Positions 38,015-47,894 of a stretch of DNA of 64,000 nucleotides are shown here, piece after piece. The notes under the pieces are model-generated. The model searched no databases, was not told where the DNA came from, and saw nothing but the letters and a program-made list of their open reading frames with translations. The first letter of the stretch is position 1, and every line of letters starts with the position of its first letter. The translations under genes and the position numbers were made by a program. This DNA is from Ruminiclostridium herbifermentans (GTDB lineage: Bacteria; Bacillota; Clostridia; Acetivibrionales; DSM-1351), in NCBI RefSeq assembly GCF_005473905.2, contig NZ_CP061336.1, positions 2,782,501-2,846,500 of the forward strand, read 5' to 3'.

Positions 38015-40019
38015 TTTCAGTGTCCTCCTCAGAATCTATATTTGATTTTTTATAGTTATCCACGCAAAAAGCGTAGCCTGACATTATGTAAAACACATTT
38101 TCTTTTTCATTCAGCAGCTTAACTGATGATAAATCTCCAAAATTCAAATGCATTTGCTTTTGAAGCCTTTCAAACCACCATAAGTTTACATTCTTTTGAT
38201 ACTGTCTAGTTTTTTCAATAACCTCTAAATACAGCTGAACTACATCCTTAGAATTCATGCCCCCAAAGGATATTTTATCAAGTATAGGCTTTTGGGTATG
38301 TTTGCTTCTGGCTTGTGCCACACCTATTTGATATATCATTGTACCTAGATAAAATAGACCCTTTGCCTCTTTTGAAAATCCATTTGAATTCAAAAATATT
38401 TCCATTTCTGCAATTCTCTCTGGCAAACCACTTGTGATCTGTTCTGCAATTTCCAATTGAAAAACCTCCTTATTTAGTATTTTCAGCTTTTGTAAGCTTT
38501 TGAAGAAGCATATATATGACATAACTATTCTTTTTATGTATCTGTCCGTATATCTAAAGTCCTTGCTCTTTTTCTGCTCATTATAATAGAATTCAAGGCC
38601 GTAAAGATTCCTGTAGTTTCTGAGTTCAGAGGATTTTAATTGCATTACTCCTTTTTCTAAAGCATCACATGCCAATTCCATTATTTCATTCTTATCAATT
38701 AATTCCCCTTGAATAACAGCACTTATTAAATTGAGCACTCGCTTGATGTTTAACTGTGTTCCCTTTTTATCTGTAGTAACTGGAACAATTCTATAGATAT
38801 GTCCAAGGTTAAAATACCTCAGATATTGACTCATTGTCAGTCTGCATTCCTCAAATATCTTTTGAATGTATATGAATTTAGCATTTGAGATACTTTCAAT
38901 AGTTTTCTTAATTGCACATGAATTACCATCTGTTTTGTAAAAAATTATACTGAAATAGAAATTTTCTACCTCTTGGAAATAGTTTATTTCTTGATTTAGT
39001 TCATCAAACCATTCGTCAGATTCTTTTGGACTGAAAACAATATCAATATTTTCTTTTAGTCTTTGATAACAGCTGTATTCAATATCCTCATACAAGCCTT
39101 CAAACAGTAATACAACATCCTCTCCAGCTATTTTGGACTTCATTTCACTCATTGCTTTATTTTCACCAGATTTAAGCAAGCTTGCACATGAGCCGCAAAT
39201 TGAAAATACACTGTCAAATTTATTTTTATCAAAATTAGGAGCATAATTTATAGTGGTTGTAACAAAGGCTTTACTAATACTGCTTCTAGCCAGTTTTCCG
39301 CTGTAAGCTACAGTATTTACATCATCACATGAGTTATTACATATATGGCAAATATAATTTGATTTTGCTCCTTCTGACTGACCCTGGATTTGATTTTCAC
39401 AAAGTTCCAAGTAATCCTTGTGATTTGATATAACATGTTTTGAACTATTATGGATAATCCTTGGTATGACTAGACAGATTTTCTCTGCATTTCTGGCTCC
39501 AATATAAGCCAAAAACAATTTTTCAGCAGATGACTTTTCGCCATTCACATATACAGCCTTTTCCTTATTCTCTTTAACAAATTTCACCTCAAAGCTTTCA
39601 TTATCTCGAGGAATTATCTTTTCACAATTGAGTCCATTAATGTTGAATAACTCTGCTTTTTCACATTCCTTCAGCAACTCATGTAATTGGCCACCTTCTA
39701 GAGAATCCAATAAATTTTTCAAAACACCCTTGCTCTTACCAAACCAATAGTACAAAATGCTTGCAGCATCCCTAACTGCGTAAAACTGTACATTTGATGC
39801 ACTATTATTTCCAAAATAGTTATACTCCTTTTCGCTAGCAGCATAATAAGGCTGAAAATCCAACTCAATACACTGCTTGTCCAAATTTAAATCTAAAAAT
39901 ACATTAATCAAATCCTTCTTTAAATCCTTTGACATCAGCTTTATACTCTTACCAAGCTTGTCATAAATTCCTCCTTCCGAGCTTCTGCCAATATCGGCAA
40001 TCAGCAACGGCATGTCCAT
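37998..40019 (-). CDS. cas8b: Cascade large subunit Cas8b (Csh1 type)
   Basis: A 673-residue Csh1-family protein, the subtype I-B marker that reads the PAM and recruits Cas3. A zinc-binding region with CHICNNSC and CGSCASL (about 225-290) is visible, and the C-terminal half is helical (FYLGTMIYQIGVAQARSKH). The ATG directly follows the cas6 stop (TAAATGG) with AGGAGGTGC upstream. Sequence is poorly conserved in this family, so the call leans on position as well as these features. Confidence 0.93.
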   Translation of the reverse strand: MDMPLLIADIGRSSEGGIYDKLGKSIKLMSKDLKKDLINVFLDLNLDKQCIELDFQPYYAASEKEYNYFGNNSASNVQFYAVRDAASILYYWFGKSKGVLKNLLDSLEGGQLHELLKECEKAELFNINGLNCEKIIPRDNESFEVKFVKENKEKAVYVNGEKSSAEKLFLAYIGARNAEKICLVIPRIIHNSSKHVISNHKDYLELCENQIQGQSEGAKSNYICHICNNSCDDVNTVAYSGKLARSSISKAFVTTTINYAPNFDKNKFDSVFSICGSCASLLKSGENKAMSEMKSKIAGEDVVLLFEGLYEDIEYSCYQRLKENIDIVFSPKESDEWFDELNQEINYFQEVENFYFSIIFYKTDGNSCAIKKTIESISNAKFIYIQKIFEECRLTMSQYLRYFNLGHIYRIVPVTTDKKGTQLNIKRVLNLISAVIQGELIDKNEIMELACDALEKGVMQLKSSELRNYRNLYGLEFYYNEQKKSKDFRYTDRYIKRIVMSYICFFKSLQKLKILNKEVFQLEIAEQITSGLPERIAEMEIFLNSNGFSKEAKGLFYLGTMIYQIGVAQARSKHTQKPILDKISFGGMNSKDVVQLYLEVIEKTRQYQKNVNLWWFERLQKQMHLNFGDLSSVKLLNEKENVFYIMSGYAFCVDNYKKSNIDSEEDTENDSEQ

Positions 40020-40778
40020 TTAAAGCACCTCCTCATCTTTAGGCAAAATAAATCCGAACCCTTGTGAATTCTTGCTTCCTATACCGCTTGCAAAAGCCAT
40101 CTTCTTTAATTCCTCTGATCCTGATATTTTAAAATCACCACTATATGCCTTAATAACGAATCCTTTGTAAATTATGATTCTTTCTGCTATTTTCCCTAGA
40201 GGCTTTATAGAAAAAGACGTATCCTCAGGCTCTTTATCATAAAAAGCACAATATTTTTTTATTAAATTTTTTCTTATATTCTCTGAAAATTGCTCTTCAT
40301 ATGGTGTGTAATAGTACGTTTTCTTTTTCCCGTCAGCAGAAAATAAGGTACTGTAGGTGGTTATTGGTGAAAGAGTTCTCACCTCCATTTCCTCTTTATA
40401 ATTTTGAACATCCTGTCTGAAAAATACATTTGAAATGTGCGCTAGATTGTTATGGATTCGCAGTTCTTTTTCGCTGACAGCAAAGCTTTGAAATATGTAT
40501 TTAAGAAATTCAGCATCAACACATGATATGTAAATGGAAATCTCCTCAGGAAAGACAAATTTTTTCGTTTCTCTGTCAATTTTCAATGGCTTGGTAATGA
40601 TGTTAGAAAAGGAAAAAAGCTTAAAACTGCGCTTATTATGTGTATATCCATTGTTATGTAAAAAATTCGAATACTCTTCATCATTAATAAATTTATATAA
40701 CAATGCTTGAATTATATGGTTATACTGAAATGGTAGTACAATTTTATCAGAACTGCTAATGGTTAATCTGCAATACAT
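40020..40778 (-). CDS. cas6: crRNA-processing endonuclease Cas6
   Basis: A 252-residue RAMP-fold ribonuclease that cuts the repeat 8 nt before its 3' end. Features: N-terminal LPFQYNHIIQALLYKFI with a histidine in the usual region, and the C-terminal glycine-rich loop ASGIGSKNSQGFGFILP. It is the first gene of the cas operon, with AAAGGAG upstream of the ATG. The repeat has little secondary structure, so Cas6 presumably reads sequence. Confidence 0.95.
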   Translation of the reverse strand: MYCRLTISSSDKIVLPFQYNHIIQALLYKFINDEEYSNFLHNNGYTHNKRSFKLFSFSNIITKPLKIDRETKKFVFPEEISIYISCVDAEFLKYIFQSFAVSEKELRIHNNLAHISNVFFRQDVQNYKEEMEVRTLSPITTYSTLFSADGKKKTYYYTPYEEQFSENIRKNLIKKYCAFYDKEPEDTSFSIKPLGKIAERIIIYKGFVIKAYSGDFKISGSEELKKMAFASGIGSKNSQGFGFILPKDEEVL

Positions 40779-41490
40779 TATTTTTCTCCTTTGTTTACAA
40801 TAATTAATTTACTTACATTATTTTACCTCATATCATACACGTAATACAATATATATATTTTTATACATATTTATCCAATTAATGTATAAAATTAACCCAA
40901 TAATGCTATTACCAATAGCGATATATTATGCTATTTTTGGCGGTTGGATTGGTTTTTCGTAATGAAGCATAAATTTAAGACAGGGTTCAAGTCCTTATAG
41001 GTATTCTTTAATTTAGTAATTATACTTTCATCTAACTACGTTTCAAGTCCTTTATAGGTATTCTTTAATCTTTCATTTAGTAATTACACTTTCATCTAAC
41101 TACGTTTCAAGTCCTTTATAGGTATTCTGAAATATATAATTAAGTTTTTCAAAACTTTTGTTTAGTTTTTATTAAGACAAATTCTAATTTTACCCTAGTA
41201 TCTTTATTGCTCACATTAATATCACTTTCTCCTGACTTTTTGTTATGTAATTGTATGAGTTATTTTTCAATATACTCGTGTTAATCTTTAGCCTCACAAA
41301 AATCAAAGCTGCAATAGTCAATAACACCACCTATATACAGTGGATTTAGAAAATCCACTTATTCTACATATCTTTAATTTAACGGTTTTTAAAGGACAAT
41401 ACATATTTTATTTTGTTTAATTTTACTTTCATATTACTACTAATTTTATGTTTTGTCAATATTTGGATATATCTTTTTACTTTTTTTATA
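40779..41490 (-). promoter_or_regulatory. Region upstream of the cas operon
   Basis: No gene. It must hold the cas6 promoter, but in such AT-rich DNA I cannot pick one -35/-10 pair with confidence. It includes the decayed three-repeat array at 40984-41133 and an inverted repeat GTGGATTT/AAATCCAC near 41340-41358. Array 2 starts at 41491. Confidence 0.5.
40984..41133 (-). CRISPR. Decayed CRISPR array 3 (3 repeats, 2 related spacers) beside the cas6 promoter region
   Basis: Three repeats at 40984-41012, 41040-41069 and 41104-41133 resemble the main repeat but carry GTTTCAAGTCC at one end and TATTCTTTAAT (or TATTCTGAAAT) at the other. The two spacers are 27 and 34 nt and share about 27 bases (TAGTAATTAYACTTTCATC and CTAACTAC), so they are not independent acquisitions in the usual sense. 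No leader is apparent. Confidence 0.75.
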
Positions 41491-42968
41491 TAATCAATTC
41501 CTTATAGGTATTCTCTAAACGTTACACCAGCACGTTTTACTAGTACTTGTTTTTCTGAGTTTCAATTCCTTATAGGTATTCTCTAAACATTGGAGGGAGT
41601 TTAATTTCCCGAAACGGTATGATGTTTCAATTCCTTATAGGTATTCTCTAAACTTAGTGTTGACCTCCAACTTTGCTCTTTCTCCTTTGGTTTCAATTCC
41701 TTATAGGTATTCTCTAAACTGAAAAATTTAAAAGGTACAGAAAAGATTTGTATAGTTTCAATTCCTTATAGGTATTCTCTAAACGCTTTTTTATTTACAT
41801 ATAATTATGCAGCCAACTAATGTTTCAATTCCTTATAGGTATTCTCTAAACTTCTTTCGGTTCTCTAATTTCACATTCAGTGTTGAAAGTTTCAATTCCT
41901 TATAGGTATTCTCTAAACGACTTTGATTCTATAAAAATGGTTAGAAAACAAAGTTGTTTCAATTCCTTATAGGTATTCTCTAAACCAGAACTAAAAGAGC
42001 TTATTAAATAGGAGGGATTGTAGTTTCAATTCCTTATAGGTATTCTCTAAACCTCTGAAGAAGAATACATTGACAGCCTGAAAAAATTGTTTCAATTCCT
42101 TATAGGTATTCTCTAAACTGTCTAGGTCTTTAATAGTTCCCCGAATAATATTATGTTTCAATTCCTTATAGGTATTCTCTAAACTTAGAAAAGGATATTA
42201 TAAAGATTCTTATGATTATGGTTTCAATTCCTTATAGGTATTCTCTAAACGGATTTGAGAGTAAAGATCATCGAGCAGGATATATTATGTTTCAATTCCT
42301 TATAGGTATTCTCTAAACAGCAACATGCGACAGATACTGAGTTTACCCAAATTAGTTTCAATTCCTTATAGGTATTCTCTAAACCCACAATTACTTAAAA
42401 TTATTGAGAGAGATGAATTTGTTTCAATTCCTTATAGGTATTCTCTAAACTAAGTTGGGATAATGCAGCACTATACACTGTAAAAGGTTTCAATTCCTTA
42501 TAGGTATTCTCTAAACGATGCCTTTTTAATTGACTGTAAATTGCAGTTCCTTCGTTTCAATTCCTTATAGGTATTCTCTAAACAGCAGGAGACAATTGGG
42601 TAGGAATGAGAGTAATATAGTTTCAATTCCTTATAGGTATTCTCTAAACTCCTAAACAGAATTTAACAATAACTAATAATGAAAAGTTTCAATTCCTTAT
42701 AGGTATTCTCTAAACATACTATGTATATACATAGTAGTATTGATTGGAAAGTTTCAATTCCTTATAGGTATTCTCTAAACTCAGAGGGAGGTTTATATTA
42801 TGATTACAGTTGTATGTTTCAATTCCTTATAGGTATTCTCTAAACTTTGAATATAGTAATATATTAATATTTATCTGCTGAGTTTCAATTCCTTATAGGT
42901 ATTCTCTAAACAAATGCCTTTAGCACCATTCATGTATATTGGTATATGTTTCAATTCCTTATAGGTAT
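41491..42968 (-). CRISPR. CRISPR array 2 (23 repeats, 22 spacers), leader end removed by IS66
   Basis: The same 30-nt repeat, all CCTTATAGG type. The first repeat (41491-41520) is degenerate (starts TAATCAATTCC), marking the leader-distal end; the last (42948-42968) is cut after 21 nt by IS66. The leader should lie to the right but is gone, so this array has no obvious promoter and should not gain spacers. No spacer is shared with array 1 by eye. The spacer at 42716-42750 contains the palindrome ACTATGTATATACATAGT. Confidence 0.97.
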
Positions 42969-43002
42969 GTAAGCGTCAAATAGAAAAGCACCTTGACAAA
43001 AC

Positions 43003-44556
43003 CTATCGAGCAGCACTATTACATGATTCTGGCACGTTAGATGGAAGTAAAAGTTCAAGTGCATTAATATTATTGTGAATATCCCAATTGGGAGCATTTT
43101 TGAAAATATACACAAGATAAGCATAAGGATTTAAGCCGTTCTCTTTTGCGGTCTCTATGATACTGAAAATTACAGCACTTGCCTTGGCCCCACGAGGTGT
43201 ATTTGCAAAAAGGAAGTTTTTTCTGTCTATCACAAACGGCTTGATGGAACGCTCAGCACGGTTGTTGCTAATTTCTAGTCTGCCGTCAAGAAGATAACGC
43301 TCCAGATATCTACGTTGTTTAATCATATAATGAACTGCCTGTCCCAAACTGGTTTTGGGTGCAGGATTTAAAGATTTTAGCCACGCAAAAAATTCGTCAA
43401 TCAAAGGCTTTGCCAGTTCCTGACGTTTTTGAAAGCGCTCATTCGAGTTTAATTTTTGTAAACTGCACTCAATATCAAACAGTCCATCGCAGTACCTCTT
43501 ACCTTGGAGGGCTGCAGAGTTTTCCCTATCTTTTGTTGGAAGGACTTTGAGTGCTTCGTCCCATTTGCGTCTTGCGTGTGCCCAACATCCCACAACTGTA
43601 ATTCCCTCAGGCAAATTGTGATATCCTTTGTATCCATCGGCATGAAGATATCCGCGGAAACCTTTGAGGAATTCTGCAGGATGCTTGGCTCGTCTATCTG
43701 GTTGGTATTCATATAACACAATAGGATGCTGTTCTTCACCACTTGTCCTATACATCCACATATAACTCTTGTTTTGAGCTGTCTTTTCAGGTTCGTGTAG
43801 TACTTGAAGCGTAGTCTCATCAGCGTGAAGTACTTCGCGTGTACAGAGTATTTCTCGTAATGCGTTATATACTGGCTCCAGCCAATCCTCGGAACATTTG
43901 AGCAGCCAGTTTGACATGGTTTGCCGTGATAAATATATTCCATTTCTACGAAAATCCTGCTCTTGTCGGTACAGAGGTGCTCCCATAACAAACTTTTGTG
44001 TCATTATTTGTGCTACAGCTTCTGGTGATGCAAAACTGCCCTTAATAACGGGATTGTCTACAGGTGCTTTAAGGATTGGAACCCCACAAGCATTTTTTTC
44101 ACAATCTCGGCAAGCATATGTATACCTAACATGTTCTACAATAACTGCTTTTGCAGGTATCAGCTTTAATTCACGTCGGACATCCTTACCCATAATATGT
44201 AGAGCCTCGCCACATTCTGGACATTTTTGTTTATCCTTCGGAAGAGTATGCTCAACCACTTCCACAGGCAAATCCGGTGGAAGTCTATCGGCATTTTCTT
44301 TTGCTTTTTTGCGGTAATGGCGTTCTATTTCTACAAGCTCTGGCTCTGCCTTTGCTTCATCTGCAGTTGCTTCAGCTTCATTAAATAGGTTGATTTGGTC
44401 GTATTGGCTTTTTTCACTGGAAGCACCAAATTGATGATGTTTTGCAAGGCGCACCTGTTCCATAAACCAGTCTACTTTCTTTGAAAGCTCTGCAATTTGT
44501 TCTTTCATTGATATGTATTCAGATTTTGAAATTGTAATTTTTTCATCGTTTTTCAT
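43003..44556 (-). CDS. tnpC: IS66 transposase TnpC
   Basis: A 517-residue transposase. An N-terminal leucine-rich coiled coil, a zinc finger (CPECG and YACRDCEKNAC), and a DDE core: LHADETT, YLHADGYKGY and NNRAERSIKP. The C-terminal IS66 tail (PNWDIHNNINALELLLP) is present. Intact. Confidence 0.95.
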   Translation of the reverse strand: MKNDEKITISKSEYISMKEQIAELSKKVDWFMEQVRLAKHHQFGASSEKSQYDQINLFNEAEATADEAKAEPELVEIERHYRKKAKENADRLPPDLPVEVVEHTLPKDKQKCPECGEALHIMGKDVRRELKLIPAKAVIVEHVRYTYACRDCEKNACGVPILKAPVDNPVIKGSFASPEAVAQIMTQKFVMGAPLYRQEQDFRRNGIYLSRQTMSNWLLKCSEDWLEPVYNALREILCTREVLHADETTLQVLHEPEKTAQNKSYMWMYRTSGEEQHPIVLYEYQPDRRAKHPAEFLKGFRGYLHADGYKGYHNLPEGITVVGCWAHARRKWDEALKVLPTKDRENSAALQGKRYCDGLFDIECSLQKLNSNERFQKRQELAKPLIDEFFAWLKSLNPAPKTSLGQAVHYMIKQRRYLERYLLDGRLEISNNRAERSIKPFVIDRKNFLFANTPRGAKASAVIFSIIETAKENGLNPYAYLVYIFKNAPNWDIHNNINALELLLPSNVPESCNSAAR

Positions 44557-44616
44557 GTTCCTATTATATCATGAAAATCCATGAAAATCCATAGTTTCAG
44601 CTGTTTTACTCTGTTT

Positions 44617-44970
44617 TTATATAGCGGTGTTTGCTCTTATTTCCTGTCGCTTTAACTTTTGTGTGAGACGTGGACTTCCTAACAAGTATTCCATTTCTTC
44701 AGATGTAAGCATCATAGTTTGCTCATCTCCTGCTAATGGCCATTTGAAATGCCCTTTTTCCAATCGCTTAAAGTGCAGCCAAAAGCCATCCCCATCCCAT
44801 TCTAAAATTTTTAATCTATCTCGATTACGATTACAAAATACAAATAGCGCCCTACCAAACGGATCAAGTCTAAAACTACCTTCGACTATTGCCGCTAGTC
44901 CGTTTATTGACTTACGCATATCTGTATATCCACAGGCAAGATATATTCGTTTGTCTCTTGTATTTAACAT
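44617..44970 (-). CDS. tnpB: IS66 accessory protein TnpB
   Basis: A 117-residue protein with the family signature YLACGYTDMRKSINGLA and LFVFCNRNRDRLKILEWDG; needed for IS66 transposition though its exact role is unclear. It overlaps tnpA by 7 bp. Confidence 0.95.
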   Translation of the reverse strand: MLNTRDKRIYLACGYTDMRKSINGLAAIVEGSFRLDPFGRALFVFCNRNRDRLKILEWDGDGFWLHFKRLEKGHFKWPLAGDEQTMMLTSEEMEYLLGSPRLTQKLKRQEIRANTAI

Positions 44971-45299
44971 AGTTTCAACACCTTGCAGACACGTATAAAT
45001 GCCGCTTCATTAAAGTCTACAGGTACAATAACTGTAAAGCCGTTAATTTCTACTTGTATTTCAGTATCTGTTGCTAAGGATGTCACTTCTGCCCATTTAG
45101 TTTCAACCTTTGTTTTTCTATTCCGACGAGAATTTTGCTCAGAAAGAAGACCAGCTTTCTTTAACCTACTAATCTTATCTGACATTGTAGAAAGATTAAT
45201 ATTATTCTCTGCACACCACGCTTTCAGTGTTTGACCACTCATGCGTTGCTGTTCATATAATTTAATCCATTCCTCATTAGTTCGTTTAACTGAGCCCAT
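44964..45299 (-). CDS. tnpA: IS66 accessory protein TnpA
   Basis: A 111-residue protein with a helix-turn-helix-like start (EEWIKLYEQQRMSGQTLKAW, then CAENNINLSTMSDKISRLK) and a beta-rich end (EVTSLATDTEIQVEINGF). First gene of the element, coupled to tnpB. Confidence 0.9.
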   Translation of the reverse strand: MGSVKRTNEEWIKLYEQQRMSGQTLKAWCAENNINLSTMSDKISRLKKAGLLSEQNSRRNRKTKVETKWAEVTSLATDTEIQVEINGFTVIVPVDFNEAAFIRVCKVLKLC

Positions 45300-45374
45300 A
45301 TACTCATACCCCCTTGGGCTCAGTTTATCATCCCAATACTATCATGTGTAGGTGTCCATTGGTTTGACGCTTAC

Positions 45375-45799
45375 CAAAGAAACGTACTAGCACATATTTT
45401 ATCAAATGTCATGATTTATTGCAGCAACTAAAGAAAGCAAAACTGGAAAACAGACTTGATGTAAGACTCAGACACTTCTGCCATTACAGACTACTTATCA
45501 TTGATGAACTTGGCTACTTACCCATTGATAAAGAAGATTCTAATATGTTTTTTCAGCTTATAGATATGAGATATGAGAGAAAAAGTACCATTCTTACAAC
45601 AAACATGAATTTCAACGAATGGGATGGTGTATTCTATGACGCAGTTGTAGCCAATGCAATACTTGACAGGGTATTGCACCATGCACATGTAATATCTATA
45701 TCTGGAAAGTCATACAGATTAAAGGATCATATGAAGCAAGGAGAATAGTTGTACATAATTATTTAATACTTTTTATACATTTTTCCTTGACAGTTTATA
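45375..45799 (+). mobile_element. IS21 fragment, inverted copy of 22083-22507
   Basis: 425 bp corresponding base for base in length to 22083-22507 of the intact IS21, in the opposite orientation, and including the true element end (CAGTTTATA). The left edge coincides exactly with the IS66 end, so IS66 once inserted inside istB. Confidence 0.93.
45419..45748 (+). pseudogene. istB: istB 3' fragment
   Basis: 109 codons identical by eye to the end of IstB at 22134-22886 (from the Walker B region LLIIDELGYLP to the C-terminus). Walker A is missing, so it cannot be functional. Confidence 0.93.
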
Positions 45800-46063
45800 T
45801 GATAGACAGAAAAAACTTCCTTTTTGCAAATACACCTCGTGGGGCCAAGGCAAGTGCTGTAATTTTCAGTATCATAGAGACCGCAAAAGAGAACGGCTTA
45901 AATCCTTATGCTTATCTTGTGTATATTTTCAAAAATGCTCCCAATTGGGATATTCACAATAATATTAATGCACTTGAACTTTTACTTCCATCTAACGTGC
46001 CAGAATCATGTAATAGTGCTGCTCGATAGGTTTTGTCAAGGTGCTTTTCTATTTGACGCTTAC
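45800..46063 (+). mobile_element. IS66 fragment with tnpC 3' end, inverted copy of 42969-43232
   Basis: 264 bp equal in length to 42969-43232 and inverted relative to it, with the terminal repeat ATTTGACGCTTAC at 46063. It encodes the last 75 or so residues of TnpC (open to the stop at 46029). It abuts the IS21 end, so IS21 had inserted into an older IS66 copy whose other part is lost. Confidence 0.93.
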
Positions 46064-46836
46064 GATGATAGATAGCCGCATTATTGGTTTAAATAGAGAT
46101 GTTATAACAATATATTACTTCTACTTCCCTCATGATATTCTAAACTATCTTCTACTGTTATTTGATAATTACATTCTTTCTTTTCAAAAATGCTGTCTTA
46201 ATAGGCACAAATGTATTTTACTTCATTCTTAAGGAAAATTATGTTACTTTATGAAAAAAATAATATACTTTATTGTTATTTATTTTCTCTTTTGGTAAAT
46301 TAATGAAACTCCATGATAGATTTAGCGTGCTTATTAACACCTCGTCATGTCTCAGTCGAATTTTATATAGTGGTTATACATGTACAAATCTTAGGGGTAT
46401 CTTTCACGATTCTATAACTAGGTTATCTATTTTCTAGCATTAGGCATCCCAAATCTTTTAATATATTAGACATTAGACTATGTTTACATCAAAAATTGAA
46501 GATTAGTGTTTTACAACCAATCTCTAGAGACTTTATGTAAGAATATCTTTTAGTTAGAAAGAAGTACCTCTTTTCTGTGCTGCTATACTCATTGTTACAC
46601 AACTCTCTTCTCTTCTACTAAAAGATCATTTTAATTATAATAAACATAAATAAGTTCAACATTTGCTAAAATGAGAAATAAGTACACAACATAAATTAGC
46701 TATCTATATGGCGTAACAATGATAACAGAATTAGCTATCCAAGGAGATCCTTTCATTGTGTTCTTATGAATGAAGAAATATATATGCACTTACGAGAATT
46801 AGTTGGATTTTATGTCCAAATGGCATAAGTCCAACT
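46064..46836. other. Gene-free stretch between IS wreckage and xylF-like gene
   Basis: About 770 bp of AT-rich DNA. I see no gene, no CRISPR repeats, and no trace of the sugar-transporter ATPase or permease genes that usually follow a XylF-type binding protein. Probably left over from rearrangement. Confidence 0.5.
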
Positions 46837-47889
46837 TTACTTTAATACATTCAGATATACATCCTCCCTCAGATGAAAACCGCTGTCAATAATAACCTCA
46901 TCCATATTATCCTTATTTACTGCAATTGGTTCAAGGGCTATATACTGAACATCATAGTTTCCATCATTAATGGTTTGAGCATTTTCTAGTTTTTTACCTT
47001 GAACAAGTTTAACAGCATATTCTGCTGCCTGCTTAGCAAGCTTATCTACTGGCTTATATACGGTCATCAATTGTGTACCTTCAACAATACGCTGACAAGC
47101 AGCTAAATCTGCATCCTGCCCCACTACTTTAACCTTATCAATCAGCCTTTTTTCAGACAATGCTCTAACTCCTTGTGTAGCCAAATCATCATTTCCAAAC
47201 ATTATTGCATCAGCTTTTTTTACCTTATCAACATTATCATAAATATAAGAAGCTGCCAACTCTGCCTTCCAATCATTCGCATATGCTATATCAATAATAT
47301 AAATATTGTTTCTGTTCATTACATCAAAGAATCCTTGCTTGATAAGGGAAACATTATTATCCTTCGGTGAACCACAAATCATAAGAACACTTTTATTAGG
47401 AAGACCTGATGCAACCATTGCTTCAGCCATCATCCTGCCTACTTTTTCATTATCAAAGGAAATGTATAAATCAGCGTTTGCATTTTTTATTAATCGGTCA
47501 TAAGAAATTACTTTTATACCAGCATTTTTTGCCTCTAATACTACCTTTGAAATTGCTTCCGAATCAATAGGAATAATAACCAATGCATCTATTTTCTTTT
47601 TAATAAAGTATTTAATTTGTTCCTTTTGCTTGTCTACATCACCATTTGCATTTTGTACATTGACTTCAGCACCTAATGCTTTAGCTGCTGAAACAAAAAC
47701 ATCTCTGTCAAGTATCCATCGCTCAATAATAAATGAATCAAAACACATTCCAATTTGAATCTTATTTTCTTCAACGTCTGGATTATCTGCACTTTTACTA
47801 TCAGTTTTATTGCATGCAGAAAAAATTATCAAAGTCAATAATCCTAAAAAAACCAGAATTATTTTTTTTATATTTATTCTTGTTTTCAT
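46837..47889 (-). CDS. Sugar-binding lipoprotein of the XylF type (ABC transporter)
   Basis: About 350 residues from the ATG at 47889. A lipoprotein signal with FSAC lipobox (Cys about residue 26), then a type I periplasmic-binding fold with VQNANGDVDKQKEQIKYFI, PIDSEAISKVV and VGQDADLAACQRIVEGTQ, strongly like D-xylose-binding XylF. It lies 5 bp after the response regulator stop and is the last gene of the cluster. The ATPase and permease (xylG, xylH) normally downstream are not in the window. Confidence 0.82.
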   Translation of the reverse strand: MKTRINIKKIILVFLGLLTLIIFSACNKTDSKSADNPDVEENKIQIGMCFDSFIIERWILDRDVFVSAAKALGAEVNVQNANGDVDKQKEQIKYFIKKKIDALVIIPIDSEAISKVVLEAKNAGIKVISYDRLIKNANADLYISFDNEKVGRMMAEAMVASGLPNKSVLMICGSPKDNNVSLIKQGFFDVMNRNNIYIIDIAYANDWKAELAASYIYDNVDKVKKADAIMFGNDDLATQGVRALSEKRLIDKVKVVGQDADLAACQRIVEGTQLMTVYKPVDKLAKQAAEYAVKLVQGKKLENAQTINDGNYDVQYIALEPIAVNKDNMDEVIIDSGFHLREDVYLNVLK

Positions 47890-47894
47890 AATGG

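Larger units (their letters stand above)
42969..45374 (-). mobile_element. IS66-family insertion sequence
   Basis: A 2406-bp element carrying tnpA, tnpB and tnpC. Its ends are inverted repeats: GTAAGCGTCAAA at 42969 and TTTGACGCTTAC ending at 45374. The left flank is ATAGGTAT (a CRISPR repeat), the right CAAAGAAA (inside an istB fragment), so the 8-bp target duplication typical of IS66 is absent. The flanks come from different loci, pointing to recombination or an adjacent deletion after insertion. Confidence 0.93.

Noticed and set aside
22065-42968. IS21 and IS66 both cutting a CRISPR repeat at nearly the same base (after GTTTCAATTCCTNATAGGTAT)
   Set aside because: Aligning the IS21 ends suggests that element starts with TATAAA, so its true break is up to three bases earlier; shared target choice is not demonstrated.
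43449-43991. 180-residue open frame on minus inside tnpC
   Set aside because: Shadow frame of the IS66 transposase; composition and lack of a start signal argue against it.
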